Source of the DNA: Collimonas sp. OK242
GTDB lineage: Bacteria; Pseudomonadota; Gammaproteobacteria; Burkholderiales; Burkholderiaceae_D
Length of the DNA stretch: 64,000 bases
Assembly (NCBI RefSeq): GCF_900107095.1
Contig: NZ_FNOR01000013.1
Span: 115,984 to 179,983, forward strand
Direction of reading: 5' to 3'
Shown: positions 30,182-39,665 of the stretch, one piece after another
How positions within the stretch are numbered: the first letter of the stretch is position 1
Layout of the letters: the number at the start of each line of letters is the position of its first letter
Notes under the pieces: generated by a model
The model's database searches: none
What the model was told of the DNA's origin: nothing
Seen by the model: the letters and a program-made list of their open reading frames with translations, nothing else
Position numbers and translations under genes: made by a program

Positions 30182-30270
30182 GTTGCAAAGTCAGTCTGGC
30201 CATATGTAACGAGCGGTAGCGCCCACAGGCAATACCGGCGATACGGCCCCGAAGACACAGTTTTTGCAAC
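30182..30270 (+). ncRNA. Rod-like structured leader RNA before xdhA (candidate purine/xanthine riboswitch)
   Basis: The 89-base segment folds into one nested hairpin with a series of helices in register: GTTGCAAA/TTTGCAAC outermost, then GTCT/AGAC, GGCC/GGCC, GTA/TAC, CGGTA/TACCG and an apical GCC-CACA-GGC. Asymmetric internal loops separate the helices. It ends 24 bases before the xdhA start. Hairpins with conserved internal loops before purine genes are known in Betaproteobacteria as the NMT1 motif (xanthine-I riboswitch). I cannot confirm that consensus from memory, so the class is a proposal; the structure itself is directly visible. Confidence 0.5.
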
Positions 30271-30294
30271 AGTCCAACCCGATTGGAGATTGTC

Positions 30295-31830
30295 TTGTCT
30301 ACGCCCGCACCGCATTCCACGGCCGAGAATGTCATCCGTTTCTACTACCGTGGCGAAATCCACACGGTAGATCAGGCAGCGCCTACCCGCACCGTCTTGC
30401 AGCACCTGCGGGAAGACCTGCACTGCACCGGCAGCAAGGAAGGCTGCGCCGAAGGCGATTGCGGCGCCTGCACTGTCGTCATCGGCGAACAGACTGCGGA
30501 TGGCGTCACGCTCAAATCAGTCAACTCCTGCATCCAGTTTCTGCCGACACTGGATGGCAAAGCCTTGTATACAGTTGAAGACTTGAAACAAGACAACGGC
30601 GCCTTGCATCCGGTCCAGCAAGCCATGGTCGAATGCCATGGCTCGCAATGCGGTTTCTGCACGCCGGGTTTTGTGATGTCGCTGTGGGACCTGTATCTGA
30701 AAAACGATGGCGGCCAGGCTCCTGCCTGCAAGTCCGCCGGCACTGCAGCGAGCGCATGCCAGCCGTTGCAACGCAAAGATATCGACATCGCGCTATCCGG
30801 CAATCTGTGCCGCTGCACCGGCTACCGCCCGATCATCGACGCCGCACACCGGATGGGCGAATTGCCGGCAGTCGGCTTCGATCGTGAAGCCTTGCAACAC
30901 GCGCTGCAACCCTTGCAGCGTGACGACATATTCGTCTACCAGCACGATGGTCAGACTTTCTACGCACCGCGCACGCTGGCGCAACTGGTGGAAGTACGCG
31001 CCGCCAAACCGGATGCACGCATCCTGGCCGGCTCGACCGATGTCGGCCTGTGGGTAACCAAGCAGATGCGCGATCTGGGCGACATCATCTATCTCGGCCA
31101 GGTGAGCGAACTGAACGCGATGGTCACACGCGGCGGACAACTTGAAATCGGCGCCGGCGTAACGCTGAATGACGCCTACGCCGAGATCTGCAAGCACTAC
31201 CCTGAATTGTCGGAAATGTGGCAACGCTTTGCCTCGCTGCCGATCCGCAATGCCGGCACCCTGGGCGGCAATGTCGCCAACGGTTCGCCTATCGGCGACT
31301 CGCCGCCATGGCTGATTGCACTCGGCGCGCAAGTCGTGCTGCGCGGTCCGGCCGGGCAACGCGTGATGCCGCTGGAGGCGCTGTACCTGGACTATATGAA
31401 AAAAGACATGCAGGCCGATGAATTTGTCGAAAGCGTACGCATTCCATTGCCGCATGCAGGACAACGCTTCCGTACTTACAAACTGGCCAAGCGTTTCGAC
31501 CAGGATATTTCAGCCGTCTGCGCGGCGTTTTCCGTGACCCTCGACGGCGACCAGATCCGCGATATCCGGATCGCCTTCGGCGGCATGGCGGCAACGCCAA
31601 AGCGCGCTGCGCTGACTGAAGCTGCATTGCGCGGCCAGGTCTGGAACGAAAGCGTGCTGGAAACCGCGGTAGCGCTGTTGAGCGACGATTACCAACCGCT
31701 CTCCGACATGCGCGCTTCCGCCGAATACCGGATGAAGACGTCGCAGAACCTGCTGCGCCGGTTCTGGCTGGAAACCCGTATCGATGCGCCATTGCGCGGC
31801 GATCAGGTAAACCCTTTTGTGTGTGCTTGA
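30295..31830 (+). CDS. xdhA: Xanthine dehydrogenase small subunit (FeS/FAD)
   Basis: This 511-residue subunit carries electrons from the molybdenum site of XdhB to NAD through two [2Fe-2S] clusters and FAD. The first cluster motif is CTGSKEGCAEGDCGAC (about residues 42-57), the second is CGFCTPGF with NLCRCTGYRP (about 117-180). The FAD domain shows ILAGSTDVGLWVTKQ and LPIRNAGTLGGNVANGSPIGDSPP. The start is a TTG at 30295 with GGAG 6 bases upstream (MSTPAPHSTAE). It begins the xdhA-xdhB-xdhC-guaD group for purine breakdown. Confidence 0.95.
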   Translation: MSTPAPHSTAENVIRFYYRGEIHTVDQAAPTRTVLQHLREDLHCTGSKEGCAEGDCGACTVVIGEQTADGVTLKSVNSCIQFLPTLDGKALYTVEDLKQDNGALHPVQQAMVECHGSQCGFCTPGFVMSLWDLYLKNDGGQAPACKSAGTAASACQPLQRKDIDIALSGNLCRCTGYRPIIDAAHRMGELPAVGFDREALQHALQPLQRDDIFVYQHDGQTFYAPRTLAQLVEVRAAKPDARILAGSTDVGLWVTKQMRDLGDIIYLGQVSELNAMVTRGGQLEIGAGVTLNDAYAEICKHYPELSEMWQRFASLPIRNAGTLGGNVANGSPIGDSPPWLIALGAQVVLRGPAGQRVMPLEALYLDYMKKDMQADEFVESVRIPLPHAGQRFRTYKLAKRFDQDISAVCAAFSVTLDGDQIRDIRIAFGGMAATPKRAALTEAALRGQVWNESVLETAVALLSDDYQPLSDMRASAEYRMKTSQNLLRRFWLETRIDAPLRGDQVNPFVCA

Positions 31831-31863
31831 GTTCACAGCCGGCGAAGACAAAGAGTAGAGATC

Positions 31864-34227
31864 ATGAACAAGCAAACTGAAGTTTTTATGAAAACCGCGC
31901 CACAAGACAGCAGCACTGCCTGGGCGGAAGTCGGTCAATCGCATCCGCATGAATCGGCGATATTGCATGTGCTGGGCGAAGCCACCTACACTGACGACAT
32001 CCCGGAAGCCCAAGGCACATTGCACGCCGCGCTTGGCATGTCGCAAAAAGCCCATGCGCGGATTCGCTCGATCAACCTCGATGCCGTGCGCAGCGCACCT
32101 GGTGTGGTGGCGGTATTTACTGAAGCCGACATCCCCGGCACCAACGATTGCGGCCCCATCCTTCACGACGATCCGATTCTGGTCAAGGGCCTGGTCGAAT
32201 ACGTGGGACAGCCGATCTTCGCAGTAGTCGCTGACAGCCATGACAATGCGCGTCGCGCGGTGCGCAAGGTCGTCATCGATTATGAAGAGTTGCCAGCCAT
32301 CCTGACGCCGCAAGCGGCACATGCCGCAAAGTCCTATGTATTGCCGCCGATGCACCTGGCACGCGGCAATCCGCAGCAAGCGTTCGACACTGCGCCGCAT
32401 CGCGTCAGCGGCCAGTTGTATGTCGGCGGCCAGGAACAGTTTTACCTGGAAGGCCAGATTTCCTACGCCATCCCGAAAGAACAGAACGGCATGCTGGTGC
32501 TGTGCTCAACCCAGCATCCGACCGAAATGCAGCACGTGGTAGCGCATGCGCTGGGCGTGCATTCGCATAACATCGTGGTGGAATGCCGGCGCATGGGCGG
32601 CGGCTTCGGCGGCAAGGAGTCGCAATCGGCCTTGTGGGCGGCGGCGGCGGCGATTGCCGCGGCCAAACTGAAACGCCCGGTCAAGCTGCGCGCCGACCGC
32701 GACGACGACATGATGGTCACCGGCAAGCGTCATTGCTTCTATTACGATTACGAAGTCGGGTACGACGATGCCGGCCGGATTGTCGCCGCAAAAGTCGACA
32801 TGGTGAGCCGCGCCGGTTTCTCGGCCGACTTGTCGGCGCCGGTGGCAACCCGTGCAGTCTGCCATTTCGACAATACCTACTACCTGTCCGATGTCGACAT
32901 CAAGGCGAGTTGCGGCAAGACCAATACCCAATCTAACACCGCCTTCCGCGGTTTCGGCGGACCGCAGGGGGCGATTGCAATCGAATACATCGTCGACGAA
33001 ATCGCCCGCAACCTGGGCCGCGATGCGCTCGATATCCGCAAGCTGAATTTCTACGGCCGCAACGATGAGGAAGGCCGCAACGTCACGCAATACGGCCAGA
33101 AGATCGTCGATAACGTGATTCATGAGCTGGTGGCTGAACTGGAGGACAGCAGCGAGTATCGCCAGCGCCGCGCCGCCATCGAAGCCTTCAATGCCACCAG
33201 CCCGGTATTGAAAAAGGGCCTGGCGCTGACGCCGGTCAAGTTCGGCATCGCCTTCAACGTCACCCACTTCAACCAGGCCGGCGCGCTGGTCCACGTGTAC
33301 ACCGACGGCTCGGTACTGGTCAATCACGGCGGCACCGAAATGGGCCAGGGCATCAACACCAAGGTGGCGCAGGTAGTGGCGCATGAACTCGGGATTCCGC
33401 TGGAGCTGGTACGCGTCAGCGCGACCGACACCAGCAAGGTCGCCAATACTTCGGCTACCGCGGCCTCCACCGGCGCCGATCTGAACGGCAAGGCCGCGCA
33501 GGACGCCGCGCATACCATTCGCCAGCGCCTGGCGGAATTCTTCGCCAAATTGCAAGGCGGCGACGCCAAGGCGGTGACTTTCGCCGCCGGCGCCATCCAT
33601 CTCGGCGAGCACAGCATGGCGTTTGGCGAGCTGGCGCAAAAGGCGTATCTGTCGCGGGTCCAATTATGGTCTGACGGTTTCTACGCCACCCCCGGCCTGC
33701 ACTGGGATCCCAAAACCATGACCGGCCGGCCGTTCTCCTACTTTGCCTACGGCGCTTCGGTATCGGAAGTGGTGGTCGACACTTTCACCGGCGAATGGAA
33801 ATTGCTGCGCGCCGACGCCCTGTACGATGCCGGCCAGTCGCTCAATCCGGCGATAGATATCGGTCAGGTTGAGGGTGCGTTCATTCAAGGCATGGGCTGG
33901 CTCACCACCGAAGAACTGTGGTGGAACAAGGATGGCCGGCTGATGACCCACGCGCCCTCGACTTACAAGATCCCCGCCATTTCAGATTGCCCTCAGGATT
34001 TCCGCGTCAAGCTGTTCAAGAACCGCAACGTCGAAGACAGCATCCATCGCTCCAAAGCTGTCGGCGAGCCGCCTTTGCTGCTGCCGTTCTCGGTATTTTT
34101 CGCGATCCGCGATGCGATCGCCAGTGTCGGCGGCAAGCGCTTCAATCCGCCGCTGAATGCACCGGCGACCAGCGAAGCGATTCTCAAGTCGGTCGATGCC
34201 GTGCGCGCCATGGCGCGTGCGGCCTGA
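31864..34227 (+). CDS. xdhB: Xanthine dehydrogenase molybdopterin-binding subunit
   Basis: The 787-residue subunit holds the molybdopterin site that oxidises hypoxanthine to xanthine and urate. Visible motifs are AILHVLGEATYTDDIPE at the N-terminus, GGQEQFYLEGQ, the Mo-site MGGGFGGKESQ (about residue 244), AFRGFGGPQG (about 361, including the substrate arginine), GGTEMGQGINTKVAQ and C-terminal KAVGEPPLLLPFSVFFAI with the catalytic glutamate. It starts 33 bases after xdhA. Length is typical of the two-subunit bacterial enzyme. Confidence 0.96.
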   Translation: MNKQTEVFMKTAPQDSSTAWAEVGQSHPHESAILHVLGEATYTDDIPEAQGTLHAALGMSQKAHARIRSINLDAVRSAPGVVAVFTEADIPGTNDCGPILHDDPILVKGLVEYVGQPIFAVVADSHDNARRAVRKVVIDYEELPAILTPQAAHAAKSYVLPPMHLARGNPQQAFDTAPHRVSGQLYVGGQEQFYLEGQISYAIPKEQNGMLVLCSTQHPTEMQHVVAHALGVHSHNIVVECRRMGGGFGGKESQSALWAAAAAIAAAKLKRPVKLRADRDDDMMVTGKRHCFYYDYEVGYDDAGRIVAAKVDMVSRAGFSADLSAPVATRAVCHFDNTYYLSDVDIKASCGKTNTQSNTAFRGFGGPQGAIAIEYIVDEIARNLGRDALDIRKLNFYGRNDEEGRNVTQYGQKIVDNVIHELVAELEDSSEYRQRRAAIEAFNATSPVLKKGLALTPVKFGIAFNVTHFNQAGALVHVYTDGSVLVNHGGTEMGQGINTKVAQVVAHELGIPLELVRVSATDTSKVANTSATAASTGADLNGKAAQDAAHTIRQRLAEFFAKLQGGDAKAVTFAAGAIHLGEHSMAFGELAQKAYLSRVQLWSDGFYATPGLHWDPKTMTGRPFSYFAYGASVSEVVVDTFTGEWKLLRADALYDAGQSLNPAIDIGQVEGAFIQGMGWLTTEELWWNKDGRLMTHAPSTYKIPAISDCPQDFRVKLFKNRNVEDSIHRSKAVGEPPLLLPFSVFFAIRDAIASVGGKRFNPPLNAPATSEAILKSVDAVRAMARAA

Positions 34228-34261
34228 TCCAGCGCATTTACCCATCATCGGGAGACTCACC

Positions 34262-35350
34262 ATGAGCAACTGGCTGGATGCGCTCACCACGCTGATCACG
34301 CAACCCTCGCAAACCACCACGGCGATCCTGGTCACCGTGGCGCAGGTCGAAGGTTCCGGTCCGCGCGAGCCTGGCGCCAAAATGGTGGTGACAGCGGTCG
34401 GCCAGTTCGACACCATCGGCGGCGGCCATCTCGAATTGCAGGCGATCAGGATCGCCCGCGAAATGCTGGAAGAAGGCCTGTCGCTGAGCCGTGAGCGTCG
34501 CTTGCAACGGTTTTCTCTCGGACCGTCGCTGGGCCAATGCTGCGGCGGCGTGGTGCACCTGGCGTTTGAACGCGTAACGCCCGCCGCCGCCGATTATTTC
34601 AGTTTCCTGCAACGCCGCTTGCGCGAAGCCGAAGACAGCTGGCGCCTGGTCGCCCTGGATGATGCCGCACCGCCCGCACTATGCGATGGCGAGGGCGAAC
34701 GCCTGCACGGGCCGGGACGGCTGCCGACCCTGCCGTCTTTGGCGACGCCGTCAGTCAACGACCTCGGCGCCTGCCTGGTCTTGCGCGACGATAACGGTAA
34801 GCGCTGGCTGCTCGATGCCTGCCTGGCGACGCGGCCGCAATTGTTCCTGTTTGGCGCCGGCCACGTCGGCGCTGCAATCGTCAAGGCTCTCGGCGATTTG
34901 CCATGCCGGGTGGTCTGGATCGATGAGCGGGAAGAAATGTTTCCCGACGAATTACCCGCCAATGTCTGCGTGGAAGCAACCGATACGCCGGAAGCCCTGG
35001 TGGACAGTGCCCCGGCCGGCTCCAGCTTCCTGGTCATGACGCACAATCACGCGCTCGACCAGCGTCTGTCGGCGCAGATTCTGCAGCGCGATGGCGTGGC
35101 CTGGTTCGGCCTGATCGGTTCGAAGAGCAAGCGTATGCAGTTCGAGCATCGCTTGCACGAACGCGGTATTCCTCTTGAACGCCTGGCCGACATGGTCTGC
35201 CCTATCGGCATTCCCGGCATTGTCGGCAAGGAACCGGCCGTCATCGCTGCCTCGGTCACCGCACAGTTGCTGCAGGTCTGGGAACAGATCGCCCAACAAG
35301 AATTGACAGCAGCGCCGCAATTGGGGCCGCAGCTCGTCAACGAAATATAA
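34262..35350 (+). CDS. xdhC: Xanthine dehydrogenase accessory protein XdhC
   Basis: XdhC binds molybdenum cofactor, promotes its sulfuration and inserts it into XdhB. The 362-residue product has the XdhC/CoxI N-terminal domain (VTVAQVEGSGPREPGAKMVV, GGGHLELQAI, LGPSLGQCCGG with the conserved cysteines) and a C-terminal Rossmann domain (LFLFGAGHVGAAIVKALGDLP; MTHNHALDQRL; FGLIGSKSKRMQFEHRL). The ATG at 34262 has GGGAG upstream and lies 34 bases after xdhB; the longer frame inside xdhB was rejected. Confidence 0.95.
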   Translation: MSNWLDALTTLITQPSQTTTAILVTVAQVEGSGPREPGAKMVVTAVGQFDTIGGGHLELQAIRIAREMLEEGLSLSRERRLQRFSLGPSLGQCCGGVVHLAFERVTPAAADYFSFLQRRLREAEDSWRLVALDDAAPPALCDGEGERLHGPGRLPTLPSLATPSVNDLGACLVLRDDNGKRWLLDACLATRPQLFLFGAGHVGAAIVKALGDLPCRVVWIDEREEMFPDELPANVCVEATDTPEALVDSAPAGSSFLVMTHNHALDQRLSAQILQRDGVAWFGLIGSKSKRMQFEHRLHERGIPLERLADMVCPIGIPGIVGKEPAVIAASVTAQLLQVWEQIAQQELTAAPQLGPQLVNEI

Positions 35351-35352
35351 GT

Positions 35353-35400
35353 CCGACTTTAGTCGGGTTTAGTTACTCATAGCGCTTTCGTAAGCGTTTT
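35353..35400 (+). terminator. Two small hairpins between xdhC and guaD
   Basis: A CCGAC-TTTA-GTCGG hairpin (35353-35366) is followed by CGCTT-TCGT-AAGCG with four T (35383-35400). Both are short. They could reduce read-through from xdhC into guaD, leaving guaD partly independent, or be processing hairpins. No promoter is evident between them and guaD at 35418. Confidence 0.45.
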
Positions 35401-35417
35401 CATTCAAGGATAGTTTC

Positions 35418-36770
35418 ATGGCAGCCATCAGTTTCAGCAATATCGATCAGTCCACATTGCAGGCATACCGCGCTAGCGTTCTCCATTTCACCGCCGATCC
35501 GGCCCATCAGGCAGACGCTCATGCGTGGCACGAAGATGGCCTGCTGCTGATCGCCGACGGCAAGGTGGTGGCAGCCGGCGACTATCAGCAATTGTCGGCG
35601 CAGTTGCGGGCTGAGCTGAAAACCGAACTGAACATCCAGGATTACCGCGGCAAGATCATCATGCCGGGTTTTATCGACACCCACCTGCATTACCCGCAAA
35701 CCGACATGATCGCCTCGCCGGCGCCGGGTTTGCTGCCTTGGCTGGAAAAATATACCTTCCCGACCGAGCGCAAGTTTGACGATCCGGCCCACGCCAGCGA
35801 TGTCGCCACATTCTTCATCGATGAGCTGCTGCGCTGCGGCACCACCACGGCGATGGTGTATTGCACAGTCAATCCGACTTCGGTCGATGCCTTCTTCCAT
35901 GCCAGCGAAGCGCGCAATCTGCGGATGGTGACCGGCAAGGTGCTGATGGATAGGAACTGCCCTGATTTCTTGCAAGACAGCGCTGAAGGCGGCATCCGCG
36001 ACACTGAAGAACTGCTGAAGAAATGGCACAAGCGCGGTCGTCAGCTGTATGCGATCACGCCGCGTTTCGCGCCTACCTCCAGCAACGCCCAGCTGCAACT
36101 GGCGGGCGAGCTGGCGCAGGCTTATCCGGATGTGTATTTGCAAACCCACGCGGCGGAAAATATCGATGAGATTGCCTGGGTCAAATCGCTGTTCCCGGAT
36201 TCGCGCAGCTACATGGATGTGTACGACAAATACGGCATGTTGCGGCCGCGCTCCATGTACGGCCATTGCGTCTGGCTCGACAACCATGACCGGCAACGCA
36301 TGGCGGAGACGCAATCGGCCATCGCGATTTGCCCGACTTCGAATCTGTTTCTCGGCAGCGGCTTGTTCGACTTCAAAGGCGCCGATGCGGCAGGAATGCC
36401 GCTGTCGCTAGCTACCGATGTCGGCGGCGGCACCAGTTTCTCCATGCTGCAAACCATGAACGAAGCCTACAAGGTGGCGCGTATGGCAACCACCTATCTG
36501 CCGGCGCTGCGCATGTTTTACCTGGCCACGCTGGGCGGTGCGCGCAGCATGCAACTGGAAGGAACGATCGGCAATTTCGTCGCCGGCGCCGAAGCCGACT
36601 TCATCGTGCTCGATCCGCAGGCCACGCCGCTGCTGGCGCGCCGCAGCGAACGTACGGAAAACCTGGAAGAACTGTTGTTTGCCTTGGCGTTGCTGGGGGA
36701 TGACCGGACTATCGCGGCTACCTATGCGGCCGGAAAACTGGTGCATAGCCGGGCGGCGGCTACGGCGTAA
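35418..36770 (+). CDS. guaD: Guanine deaminase
   Basis: The 450-residue amidohydrolase converts guanine to xanthine, the substrate of the upstream xanthine dehydrogenase. Metal-binding motifs are PGFIDTHLHYPQTDMIASP (HxH, about residues 84-86), the DIA-like VYLQTHAAENIDE (histidine about 239), YGHCVWLDNHD (histidine about 278) and the Asp in LATDVGGGTSFSM (about 336). TFPTERKF is typical of GuaD. It follows xdhC by 67 bases, which gives an enzyme order that leads guanine to urate. Confidence 0.95.
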   Translation: MAAISFSNIDQSTLQAYRASVLHFTADPAHQADAHAWHEDGLLLIADGKVVAAGDYQQLSAQLRAELKTELNIQDYRGKIIMPGFIDTHLHYPQTDMIASPAPGLLPWLEKYTFPTERKFDDPAHASDVATFFIDELLRCGTTTAMVYCTVNPTSVDAFFHASEARNLRMVTGKVLMDRNCPDFLQDSAEGGIRDTEELLKKWHKRGRQLYAITPRFAPTSSNAQLQLAGELAQAYPDVYLQTHAAENIDEIAWVKSLFPDSRSYMDVYDKYGMLRPRSMYGHCVWLDNHDRQRMAETQSAIAICPTSNLFLGSGLFDFKGADAAGMPLSLATDVGGGTSFSMLQTMNEAYKVARMATTYLPALRMFYLATLGGARSMQLEGTIGNFVAGAEADFIVLDPQATPLLARRSERTENLEELLFALALLGDDRTIAATYAAGKLVHSRAAATA

Positions 36771-36772
36771 GA

Positions 36773-36802
36773 CGTAAGGCGGGCACCTGCGTCCACCCTA
36801 CG
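36773..36802. repeat. Small palindromic element between convergent guaD and spoVR
   Basis: CGTAAGGCGGG at 36773-36783 pairs imperfectly with CCACCCTACG at 36793-36802. Short imperfect palindromes that begin with CGTA and contain a GGCGGG/CCACCC core are common intergenic repeats in Proteobacteria. It may also act as a two-way terminator, because it sits exactly between two convergent genes. Only one copy is in this window. Confidence 0.4.
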
Positions 36803-36804
36803 GC

Positions 36805-38334
36805 CTACGGTCGCAACGCATACTTGTTTTCGCTGACGCATTCATAGCGTTGCAAAACGTTGCCGCTGTCGTCGACGCTCTCCAGATACACGTCGAACTG
36901 CCACAGGCGCGCCATATGCCGCAGCACTTCATCGGTGCCATCCGCCAGCGGCCGGCCGTCACTGCGGAAATGGCGCAATGTCAGGCTGCGGTCGCCGCGC
37001 GTGTTGACTGACCATACCTGGATGTTCGGCTCGCGGTGATTGATATCGTACTGACGCGACAGGGCTTGCCGTACGTACTGATAGCCGGCCTCGTTATGGA
37101 TGGCGGAGACTTCCAGTTCGCTGCGATTTTCATCGTCCAGCACGGCAAACAGACGCATGTCGCGTATCAGTTTCGGCGACAGGTACTGGGCGACAAAACT
37201 TTCATCCTTGAAATTACGCATGGCGTAGTGCAAGGTATCCAGCCAAGGCGTTCCGGCCAATTCGGGAAACCATTGCCGGTCCTCATCGGTAGGCTTTTCA
37301 CAGATGCGGCGGATATCGCTCATCATCCCGAAGCCAAGGGCATAGGGATTGATGCCGCTGTAATACGATTTGCTGACCGGCGGCTGATACACCACATTGC
37401 TATGCGAGTGCAAAAACTCCATCATGAAGCCGTCAGTCAATTTACCCTCGTCGTACAGCGTGTTGAGAATCGTGTAATGCCAGAACGTGGCCCAGCCTTC
37501 ATTCATCACCTGAGTCTGGCGCTGCGGGTAAAAATACTGTGCAATCTTGCGTACGATACGAATCACTTCACGCTCCCATGACTCCAGCAGCGGTGAATTT
37601 TTCTCGGCAAAGTACAAAAGGTTTTCTTGTGTCTCAGGCGGGAAACGCCCTTCGACCTGCTCGGCTATTCCCGCCTTTTTCTCAGGCAAGGTACGCCACA
37701 ATTCATTGACTTGCGACTGCATATAATTTGCGCGTTCGCGCCGCTGCGCCCGCTCTTTTTCCAGCGACAGCTTCTGTGGCCGCTTATAGCGGTCGACACC
37801 GTAATGCATCAAGGCATGGCAGGAATCGAGCAGTTCCTCAACCTTGGAGTAACCGTATCGTTCTTCGCATTCGGCGATGTAGCTCTTGGCGTAGACCAGG
37901 TAATCGACGATCGCGTGGGCATCGGTCCATAGCTGGAACAGGTAGTTGCCTTTGAAAAAAGAATTGTGCCCGTACGCCGCATGCGCCACCACCAGCGCCT
38001 GCATCGTCATGGTGTTTTCTTCCATCAGATAGGCGATGCAGGGATTCGAATTGATGACGATTTCGTAGGCCAGCCCCATCTGCCCGCGCTTGTAGTCGCG
38101 CTCGGTCATCAGGAAATGCTTGCCGAACGACCAGTGCCGGTAATTCACCGGCATGCCGGACGAGGCGTAAGCATCCATCATCTGTTCAGCGGTGATGATT
38201 TCCAGCTGGATCGGATAGATATCCAGCTTGTAATTGGCGGCAACGCGGGCAATCTCGTCGTTGTACAGCTCGATCAGGTCGAAAGTCCAGTCGGATGGGC
38301 AGGGCAGCACTTGATTTTGCAAGCGGTCATTCAT
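36805..38334 (-). CDS. SpoVR family protein (YcgB-like)
   Basis: The 509-residue cytoplasmic protein belongs to the SpoVR/YcgB family, named after a Bacillus cortex-formation gene but widespread in non-sporulating bacteria. It contains the family motifs AHAAYGHNSFFKGNYLF, QTQVMNEGWATFWHY and NPYALGFGMMSDIRRICE. Biochemical function is unknown; in enterobacteria the gene belongs to the same stress regulon as yeaG and yeaH. Its ATG overlaps the TGA of the upstream DUF444 gene by 4 bases, and prkA lies further upstream, so the three proteins are produced as one unit. Confidence 0.93.
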   Translation of the reverse strand: MNDRLQNQVLPCPSDWTFDLIELYNDEIARVAANYKLDIYPIQLEIITAEQMMDAYASSGMPVNYRHWSFGKHFLMTERDYKRGQMGLAYEIVINSNPCIAYLMEENTMTMQALVVAHAAYGHNSFFKGNYLFQLWTDAHAIVDYLVYAKSYIAECEERYGYSKVEELLDSCHALMHYGVDRYKRPQKLSLEKERAQRRERANYMQSQVNELWRTLPEKKAGIAEQVEGRFPPETQENLLYFAEKNSPLLESWEREVIRIVRKIAQYFYPQRQTQVMNEGWATFWHYTILNTLYDEGKLTDGFMMEFLHSHSNVVYQPPVSKSYYSGINPYALGFGMMSDIRRICEKPTDEDRQWFPELAGTPWLDTLHYAMRNFKDESFVAQYLSPKLIRDMRLFAVLDDENRSELEVSAIHNEAGYQYVRQALSRQYDINHREPNIQVWSVNTRGDRSLTLRHFRSDGRPLADGTDEVLRHMARLWQFDVYLESVDDSGNVLQRYECVSENKYALRP

Positions 38335-39596
38335 GAGTGCACCTGCTTTTCAAACAGTTCACGGAACACCGGATAGATCTCGCTGGCAGATTGCACTTTT
38401 TTCATGGCGAACTGTGGATTGACGGCGGCGATCTGCTGATATTCAGTCCACAGATTCTGCTCTTCGACCGTTACCTGGATGTAGGCAAAATAACGCGAGC
38501 GCGGCAGTATCTCCAGTTCCAGCAGCTCCCGGCATTTCGGCGAATCGTCATTCCAGTTGTCGCCATCGGAGGCTTGGGCGCCATAGATATTCCAGTCCCC
38601 CGGCGGGTAACGCTCGTCAATAATCTTCTTCATCAGTTCCAGCGCACTCGACACCACCGTGCCGCCGCTTTCCTGGGAATGAAAGAAGGTATCTTCATCG
38701 ACCTCGTCGGCGCGCGTGTGATGACGGATGAAGACCACTTCGATATGTTCGTAGTTACGGGTCAGGAACAGATACAGCAGAATGAAGAAACGCTTCGACA
38801 AGTCTTTGCGTTGCTCATCCATCGAACCTGACACATCCATCACGCAGAACATCACCGCCCGGCTGGACGGTTGCGGCACCTTGACCCGATTCACGTAGCG
38901 CAGATCGAAAGGGTCGATGAACGGGATCCGCCAGATGCGGCCTTTCAGGTGATGGATATCGTCTTCCAGGCGCTTGATTTCATCGCGCCTGTCTTCGGGA
39001 TCCGCCTTGAGCGCCTCCATCAGCAGTTCCAGCTCGCGCAGCTTGACCACCAGCGGCGAACCGAGCGCAATCCGGCGTCCGAGCGAGCTGCGCAAGGAAC
39101 GGACAATATCGATATTGTTGGGCGTGCCGGCGGTGGAATAGCCGGCGCGCATGTTTTTCCAGCTCGGCACCGCCAGCAGATTAGTCTTGATCAGGCGCGG
39201 CAATTCCAGGTCTTCGAAGAAATACTGCATGAATTCTTCGCGCGACAACTGGAACACGAATTCATCTTCGCCTTCCCCTTGATTGCTGGCCGAGCTGCCG
39301 CCACCGCCACCGCCGCCGTCCGGGCGCGCAATGCGATCGCCTTGCAGATAATCCTGGTTGCCGGGATGGACCATCTCGCGCTTGCCGCCCGGACCGTGGC
39401 CGAATATCGGCTCGTTGATCCCCTTGCGCGGAATGCTGATGCTTTTGGCGTTCTCGATTTCCTTGATGCCGCGATCGCGTACGGCCTCCGTCACGGAGCG
39501 ATGAATAGCCGCCCGGAAGCGTCGCAAAAAGCGCTCCCGGTTGGCAATGCTCTTGTTCTTGCCAGACAGTCTACGGTCGATTATCTGATGCAACAC
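38331..39596 (-). CDS. YeaH/YhbH family protein (DUF444, VWA-like)
   Basis: The 421-residue product is of the YeaH/YhbH family, partner of the PrkA kinase. It begins with the conserved IIDRRLSGKNKSIANRERF, has an unusual run of eight glycines followed by SSASNQGEGEDE (about residues 93-110), and a C-terminal von Willebrand A-like domain with VMDVSGSMDEQRKDL (MIDAS DxSGS) and GGTVVSSALELM. The start is GTG at 39596 with GGAG seven bases upstream; a TTG follows one codon later, and an ATG at 39620 is too early for the ribosome site. It lies 69 bases downstream of prkA. Confidence 0.93.
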   Translation of the reverse strand: MLHQIIDRRLSGKNKSIANRERFLRRFRAAIHRSVTEAVRDRGIKEIENAKSISIPRKGINEPIFGHGPGGKREMVHPGNQDYLQGDRIARPDGGGGGGGSSASNQGEGEDEFVFQLSREEFMQYFFEDLELPRLIKTNLLAVPSWKNMRAGYSTAGTPNNIDIVRSLRSSLGRRIALGSPLVVKLRELELLMEALKADPEDRRDEIKRLEDDIHHLKGRIWRIPFIDPFDLRYVNRVKVPQPSSRAVMFCVMDVSGSMDEQRKDLSKRFFILLYLFLTRNYEHIEVVFIRHHTRADEVDEDTFFHSQESGGTVVSSALELMKKIIDERYPPGDWNIYGAQASDGDNWNDDSPKCRELLELEILPRSRYFAYIQVTVEEQNLWTEYQQIAAVNPQFAMKKVQSASEIYPVFRELFEKQVHS

Positions 39597-39665
39597 GTCG
39601 GCTCTCCTAGTCGAATGCATCCGGTGAGTCGCTGGTACTTATCCAATGCGTACCCAATGCGCACC

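Noticed and set aside
36805..38334. Evidence of sporulation from the SpoVR name
   Set aside because: The family is common in non-sporulating Proteobacteria together with PrkA and YeaH.
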